Shown in pieces: positions 58,453-64,000 of a DNA stretch of 64,000 nucleotides; position 1 is the stretch's first letter; each line of letters begins with the position of its first letter. The notes beneath the pieces are model-generated. The model saw only the letters and a program-made list of their open reading frames with translations. It was not told the DNA's origin and searched no databases. Where the stretch lies: positions 11,011,516-11,075,515 of the forward strand of contig NC_035168.2 of NCBI RefSeq assembly GCF_001659605.2, given 5' to 3'. The DNA comes from Manihot esculenta. Taxonomy: Eukaryota; Streptophyta; Magnoliopsida; Malpighiales; Euphorbiaceae. A program made the position numbers and the translations under genes.

Positions 58453-58675
58453 GGCCACTGAGTTATACTTGTATTGTCATATGGCATAGACTTGGCTGCT
58501 GAATCATACTTTTATGGTCATGTGGAATTGACATGGCTACTGAATCATATACTTTGATGGTCATATGCCATAGCCATGGCTACTGAATCATACTTTGATG
58601 GTCATATGCCCTAGACATGGCTACTGAATCATACTTTGGTGGTCATACGGCATAGACATGGCAACTGAATTATAC
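58453..58675. repeat. 41-bp minisatellite overlapping the right palindrome end
   Basis: Five full units (58453, 58494, 58535, 58578, 58619) and a partial sixth, with consensus near GGCTACTGAATCATACTTTG then ATGGTCATATGCCATAGACAT. The first unit starts inside the palindrome's terminal repeat (GGCCACTGAGTTATA). Confidence 0.88.
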
Positions 58676-60349
58676 ATAAGAAGTATTTTCTTCCACTTTA
58701 TTTATCATTTTATTAGTCTTATATCAAATAATTCAAAAACGGGAAATTTATCACTAAAATTCAAAATTGAATGGTATACTTCATTGAATATAAAATTGTA
58801 CAATTATTTAAAACTTGTTTATTAAACTTGAAATAAAATTATAGTTTATTAAATATGTTATCATTAATAAAATTATATAATAAGATTTGAAAACACAAAA
58901 CATAAATATTATATATATTAACATTATATTATTAATAAATAATTAATTGGCGAAATACTCACATAACCATAATTTTTACTATCTTATTTAATAATAAGTT
59001 TAAAAAGGTTGCCACATGCCATATTCTCGTTTATATTCTTATTTTTATTCTTTTATATAAAAATTTATTCACATTAAATTTTAATTTTTTATCTATACAT
59101 ATTCAAATTTTAACTATTACAATCTTATCTCTTAATATCTCATATAAAACATTTTATCTAAAATTTTATTATATTTATTATAAATTTTCAATTTTTACTT
59201 TTTAAAATTGGTATTCTTGAAATTTATTTATCTAGACATCATGCTGCTTAGGTGAGGAAAGACGTTTGGATAAATTAAGATGGCATTCGTAAAATCCAGG
59301 AATGCATTTATATATTTATATGTACTTTTTTTTTTGAAATCAATCTCAATTTTTATTAATTAAAGTCAGAACAAATTTATCCGAATCGAGCTTACACTAA
59401 TCTTGATCAGATTTTTCAATACATTCGATTTAAAATCTAAAATTTAAAGTGTTAAGTGAAAAAAATTTAAAAATATTAGAATATAAGAAAGAATAAATGA
59501 ATGCATTTTTATATATTAAATCTTCTGTTTATAAGCAATTATTTTTTAATTAATAAAATTGAGAAAAAATTTTACATGAATGTAACCACTAAAACCAAAC
59601 AATAAACCAATCATTACTCATATATGCTAAGTGAAAACCCGAAACCCACGGTACAATAAAATAGATAAAACGACATGGCGATTGATTAGTAAATATTAAT
59701 TTCTTTATCATATAATTCAAATGACTAATACTTCTAATATTATTTCACTAAAATATGTTCATATTCTCAAATTATTTTTAAATTAAACATAAATATTCAT
59801 TCTTATAAATAACAATCACTTTTATCACATGAAAAATCATTATTAATATTTTTATAACATTTAAAATCTGAATTTTACATAATTTTATACTATTAAAGAT
59901 ATAATTTTTTTAATTAACAAAATAATATAATAAATTTTTTAATATTGATTATAAATATATTAAGTATTAAGAGTCAATATTAAATTAAAATAATTTTTGT
60001 AAAGAGCAATTATTAATTAAAAATCAAGAAATAAATTTTAAATTAAAATAAATAAAAAAACAAAAGATAAAAGAAAAAAAATAAAAAGAGTTTCTAAGGG
60101 CTAATTAAGTAATTTGATGTAAATAGTCATAAGTGAAATCATTTCTTGCAAAATTCTAACAATTTTAACAAAATTACTTTTAATTTAAAATCAATTCTCA
60201 CATGAATTTAAAAGAATTGAATTCTTACATTATTAGTTTTGCCAAACACAAAAATAGTTTTTCATTCATGGTCACTAAATTTAAGTCATTACTTCACAAC
60301 CGTCACTAAACTTCAATTTATTTTAGCAAAATTAATAACGTTTAAATAG
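58676..60349. other. AT-rich intergenic DNA
   Basis: About 1.7 kb of strongly AT-rich sequence with homopolymer runs. No gene, LTR terminus or RNA gene is recognisable. Confidence 0.6.
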
Positions 60350-60823
60350 TTATAAATAGTTATATGAAACAGTCACTCGGGTGAGTTTTCGATCAATTTT
60401 TTGCATCACCGCCATGAAATCTGCAGTGAAACATGGAACTTGATTCACTGCCGGCATCAAAGAAATTGTGTTTGTTGCTGGAGTCGAGTCTGCCACTCGT
60501 ATTGCAGTTGATTCAACTGGCCTGTTGGAGACCTTGGAGGAATCAGGACCTAGAAGAGACAAGTTGAGTAAGGTTGACGAGTCATTGTTATTGGAAGACG
60601 ATGTCGTTTCCACCGAATGAATAATCGAGCCTGTTCTCGGCACGGGTCTGTACACGTGCGAAGAGGACAAAACAAGAACACCGGAATCACTGACATCAAA
60701 CCGAGATGGGCTCTCTGGATTCATATAAAGCCCCGTAGACGTAGCCATACTAGAACCCGCCGACAAAGCGAGCGCATCAGCAATGCAAGCGAAGCCAGAG
60801 CAACACAACGATGCCGGCGACAC
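60350..60823 (-). pseudogene. Orphan C-terminal piece of a MYB44/MYB73-type transcription factor
   Basis: The minus strand encodes GLYMNPESPSRFDVSDSGV, SSSHVYRPVPRTGSI, VETTSSSNNNDSSTLLNLSLLG, SNRPVEST and CFTADFMAVMQKI. In order these match the C-terminal regulatory region of subgroup 22 R2R3-MYB proteins (GLYLNPGSPSGSDVSDSS; VYRPVARTG; ETTSSSNDPPTSLSLSLPG with its LxLxL EAR-type core; FSAEFMAVMQEMIRKEV). The R2 and R3 DNA-binding repeats are missing: upstream of about codon 24 the sequence is unrelated. The LSLSL core is altered and the EMIRKEVR motif is degraded to KIDRKLTR. It is a broken duplicate that cannot bind DNA by itself. Identification is from family knowledge. Confidence 0.7.
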
Positions 60824-61141
60824 GCAGACGAGTGTAAATGATAATTAAAATAAAATATTCATATCATAAATATTTTACAGAACTCGGATCATCGGATTAT
60901 TCTCGGGTCAAGTCGGGTCAAAACTGCCAGTTTATGGTATTAACCAGGTTAAGAATTTTGAATTGAAATAATGCAGCAATTAGCAGTTGAAAACGTTACG
61001 GTCTATTTTATGCAATTTATAAATTTTTAAAGAGTACAAATTAGTAACATGTTTTTAAAGAGTATAAATTTCACGCATAACCGGATACAACTACTTTCTA
61101 TTTCTTCTTTTCTTCTTCTGTCTAATCATACAACCACCTAG
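60824..61141. other. Spacer between the MYB fragment and the transposon gene
   Basis: AT-rich, nothing recognised. Confidence 0.5.
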
Positions 61142-62530
61142 CTACACTTCAGAGGTTCGCAGGTATGCCAACGGAGTGGAGGGGGCATCCCTAGCCGCTT
61201 TGAGGCCTTGATTATACCCGGAAGCGAATATACAGAAGGCCTCCTTGTATATATTTTCCTTCATCTCTGCATAGGCCTTATACTCTTCTAGCCGCGCTTC
61301 ACAGGCCTGCTGAATTTTGTCCTTCAACTCTGCCTAGTTCTTATACTCCTGCAAACGCTCCTTACATGCCTGCTGGATCCTATCCTCTGCAGCTCGAACG
61401 TCCCTTAGCAATGAAGTACATCTCTCTTCCAAGACAAAAACTTCTCGACGGAGTTGTTGTTGCTGAACGCAAGACTCCTCCGCCGTGGAAGCCATGCCTT
61501 TTAAGTCCTTAATGTGTTTATTAAGCTTTTGTTGGAGGACAATAGCATGGGCTAAAGCCTCGTCGCGCTGAGCTCTGGTCTCATCACGCTGGCGGCATGA
61601 CTCCTTTAAAGCAGACAACTGCGCTAAGGTTTTGTCTCGCTGAGACTCCATCGCAGAAGCCCGTTGAGAAGCCTTGCCGACCTCTTCCTTCATATCTCCC
61701 AGCCATTTGGTGAGGTCCTCGATCTGGTTTTGAAACTCGATGATATGCCTGCAGGCCTTACCAGTGGCCACAATGTTCTCCTCACGGCGCGCTTCGGCAA
61801 TGCGCTGGTCCATTGAGCTCTGGAGGGACTGATCCCGAGCATCAATCTCCATGAACAAGCCCAACGCCTGTCAAGGAAAGGCAGCAAACAAAATTATAGA
61901 GTGACTAAAAAACAGAAATGCGTTTAAGGAAAGCAGACGACTTACCATGAGGAGCATTTCCTTCAGCTATCCCCTAGGTCCTCCCGAGATCGCGAACTGA
62001 AGGCCGTCTACTGTTCAGTAGAGTAGACTAGATGGCTGGCGAGAGCAAGGAAGTGGGTATGAAAAACATCAGAGGCTCCTCCGAACATCTTCTCACGCAG
62101 CATCTCAGCCACAGAAGCCAGCGTAGACTCTGCAATCACCTCGGTGGCACTTAAAAGCTCATGTTCTGGGGCAGACGCTAGGTGCTTCACTGCTTTCTTC
62201 CCCTTGTCAGCTGGAGGAGAGGGGCCGCCCTCGCGGGTTCAGGAGTGTGAGTGCGTTTAGCAGCCCTGCCCTCGGTTGTAGTCTCATCAGTTTGGGCTCG
62301 CTTGGCAGCCTAGCCCCCAATCATGATGGCCCCTGCAACCTGGATAGGCGGGATATCTAAAGGAGCCGCTCCGTTGCCTTCTTCCGAGCTGCTCCCCGCA
62401 GACTCACTGAGTGTAATGGGCTCCCTGATAGCTTTCTTGAGAGCAGGGAGAGTCTGGACTAGAGCCTGGGTTTTAGCGGGAACAGAGGTCCGGGACGCAG
62501 TGGTGTGAGAGCCCCCGGCCATAGGCACCG
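61142..62530 (-). pseudogene. Transposon-type coiled-coil gene (gypsy-associated, Transposase_28-like C-terminal part), broken
   Basis: Minus strand. The first exon region 62530-61946 encodes a Ser/Pro/Ala-rich segment (ITLSESAGSSSEEGNGAAPLDIPP) and MKHLASAPEHELLSATEVIAE. A 78-bp intron (61945-61868) has GTAAGT and TTGACAG ends. The last exon begins GLFMEIDARDQSLQSSMDQR and forms a long coiled coil (Gln/Glu/Arg-rich heptads) to about 61142, ending LRTSEV. Stops at about 62310, 62220, 62008 and 61332 interrupt it. The layout resembles plant proteins annotated as putative gypsy-type transposon: N-terminal domain, low-complexity linker, coiled coil. That N-terminal domain is not present here. 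Codon use is distinctly GC-rich compared with surrounding DNA, suggesting recent arrival. Confidence 0.55.
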
Positions 62531-62876
62531 GAGCCCATTAATGTTTTATGAGGAGTAAATATCTTAGAATAATTAAATGAAAAGGATCAAATTTAAAATT
62601 TCACTGGTCTTTTATATTTTAACGGTAAAAAAAAAACTATTTACTAACAGATGCTGCGGGGAGCCTAATGGTGTTAAATATTCAAATATTGTAAGGATCA
62701 ATTCAATTGGATTAGAATAAAAAATTTCTCCTAAAATTCTTCGTAATATTAGAGTCTTGTTACTTTAATTGGCCTAACTTTCAAATCTGTCACAAAAAGT
62801 TAGGGTTAACTAATAGGTCAAGCTTATAGGCGACTATATCAAGGGAGTTGTTCGACACTACCTGTACCAAAGGAAA
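62531..62876. other. Spacer with a copia LTR end
   Basis: About 62672-62760 is an LTR tail plus primer-binding-site relic (AAGGATCAATTCAATTGG, then TTCTTCGTAATATTAGAGTC) of the same copia family as 49539-52492. The rest is not recognised. Confidence 0.6.
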
Positions 62877-64000
62877 TGGATAGGGAATCCCAAAGATCAC
62901 TACAACCCAAAATTACGTAACGAAAAAAAAATCTATGTTTTCCCTTTCAGGATTCGAGTGCTTCGTTTAATTCGAAAGGAAGGATAAAGGGACTAAAACG
63001 AACACCCCCAATGGTATCCAAATGAACGTTTCCGTCTGGAGTGCTAGCTCTCTCAACGGATGGATTAGCTATGTGCTCCCCCAATCTGCAAACCAGAAAA
63101 ATGATCACTAAAAAAACCTCTCATTTTTCTCAGTCTTTTCGCTTTTCCACACTTCTTTTCGCAAAAGAGTTGTGTTCATAACAAACTATTACAATCTCGC
63201 AGATACAAATATATCTATGTGATAAGTCATTTTCATAAGAAAATGAAAAATCCTTTATCTGTAACAGTTACAGTTAGACTATAGATATTTTAAATATTAT
63301 TATCTTATAATAACAAATAATTAATATTAATAATAATATCTTTATTATTATTAATTATACTAACAGACTCTTAGCCCATTAGTATGACATAACACATCAA
63401 TGACGTTTTTTTGTGTGACCCAATAGATTCATATTAATTGGCAATAGGTCCAGTTCGACAAGATCCATAAATTATAAGCGGCCTCTAGCAAGACGTTATG
63501 ACTACCCAATTAATATGAGGATCGATAGTCTGATAAAGTCTGATAAACAGAACATATATTAATTCCTTTGTCACACGATATCTAGTTTGAGCATAAGTCA
63601 TGGTCAATGTCAAACTTATAATGTTCAAACTTATGATTTCTCGATCTCTAAGCAGATTGATAAATCCAAATGATATTAATCACATTATCAATTCATTTGA
63701 GTATAGCCATGCATTTCTCAGTCTCACTTATTGAGGGGCCTAGAAGATATCTCTTTCAAAGAGAGGGAAAATTCTATTTTGATTGTTCAACATGCTCTAC
63801 ATAATTTCTATTATATTCAATCTTAACCTTTATGATTATCTGATTAAAGACAATGTTTGATTATGTCAAAACATAACAGTTTTTATGTTGGAAACTACGA
63901 CAATCTCAAGTCAAAGGATTAAAACATAACTATCTTGAGATTCACTTATGACAATAACCTATGTAGTGATCACATTCTCAATGTGGATCCATCCAATACT
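62877..64000 (-). mobile_element. Diverged LTR of the 6628-17037 copia family (runs off the right edge)
   Basis: Begins TGGATAGGGAATCCC and follows the LTR at 6628-8129 in order: TTCGAGTGCTTCGTTTAATT, AATGGTATCCAAATGAACG, GAGTGCTAGCTCTCTCAA, TTTATCTGTAACAGTTACAG, GTCACACGATATCTAGTTTGA. There are many substitutions and small indels. It is in the same orientation as the first copy and is an older member of the family. Whether it is a solo LTR or belongs to a longer element cannot be told from this window. Confidence 0.9.

Larger units (their letters stand above)
55855..58467. repeat. 2.6-kb long palindrome (foldback-like element) with plant-mobile-domain arms
   Basis: The left arm begins TATAACTCAGTGGCCATTCA (55855) and the right arm ends TGAATGGCCACTGAGTTATA (58467). 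Arms of about 1.27 kb read into each other around a loop of about 48 bp (57121-57168). The arms are homologous throughout but clearly diverged. Each arm carries the same two minor reading frames in inverse orientation. No matching 2-9 bp target duplication was found at the ends. It is foldback- or MULE-like by architecture; no transposase is present. Confidence 0.85.

Noticed and set aside
55855..58467. Palindrome as an assembly or sequencing fold-back artefact
   Set aside because: The arms differ by many substitutions and small indels and their encoded fragments differ too, which a fold-back read would not produce.
55846..58476. 9-bp target duplication typical of Mutator-like elements around the palindrome
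   Set aside because: The left flank AGTATCCCC and right flank CTTGTATTG do not match, so a MULE insertion is not claimed.
54894..64000. Remaining thiolase exons on either strand
   Set aside because: No sequence encoding DGAAALVL, NEAFA or the C-terminal GG-rich motifs was seen. It is therefore reported as missing, not annotated.

Overview
This is eukaryotic plant (eudicot) nuclear DNA. The evidence is intron-split genes with GT-AG junctions, nested LTR retrotransposons primed by initiator-Met tRNA, and AT-rich intergenic sequence. A Euphorbiaceae genome such as cassava (Manihot) is plausible from the style of the genes and repeats, but nothing here proves the species.

Region 1 (1-19572) is a stack of retrotransposons. 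The oldest layer is a decayed Ty3/gypsy element on the minus strand. It runs off the left edge and its 5' LTR ends near 19572. A solo LTR of the same family sits in its pol (1025-3405, target duplication TCAAT). A complete Ty1/copia element sits in its LTR (6628-17037, target duplication AGGGG). The copia pol is in turn interrupted by a second solo LTR of the gypsy family, in the opposite orientation (8308-10557, target duplication ATATC). These solo LTRs carry dense arrays of the GC-rich palindrome TTCGGCNGCCGAA on both sides of a TATA box.

Region 2 (about 20690-37745) is one intact plus-strand gene of 33 coding exons. It encodes a 1666-residue PDS5-type sister chromatid cohesion protein with HEAT repeats, a basic/acidic linker, a Tudor-like domain and an acidic tail. 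One intron holds a gypsy 3' end with its LTR.

Region 3 (37745-43230) is intergenic, with decayed copia remnants.

Region 4 (about 43230-54893) holds the first eight coding exons, 260 codons, of a cytosolic acetyl-CoA acetyltransferase (thiolase, first step of the mevalonate pathway). Its fourth coding intron is 9.6 kb because of a gypsy chromovirus (45415-53563, target duplication TAATG). That element itself contains a TRIM element and a rearranged copia element. The C-terminal thiolase half, with the remaining catalytic residues, is not found before the window ends.

Region 5 (54894-64000) is accessory DNA. It contains a 2.6 kb palindrome whose two arms carry diverged copies of a plant-mobile-domain-like reading frame, a 41-bp minisatellite that starts inside one end of that palindrome, an orphan C-terminal piece of a MYB44/73-type transcription factor, a broken transposon-type coiled-coil gene with a recognisable 78-bp intron, and a diverged copia LTR running off the right edge.

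Only the PDS5 gene looks fully functional. The thiolase gene is intact as far as it is visible. All transposon reading frames are broken.
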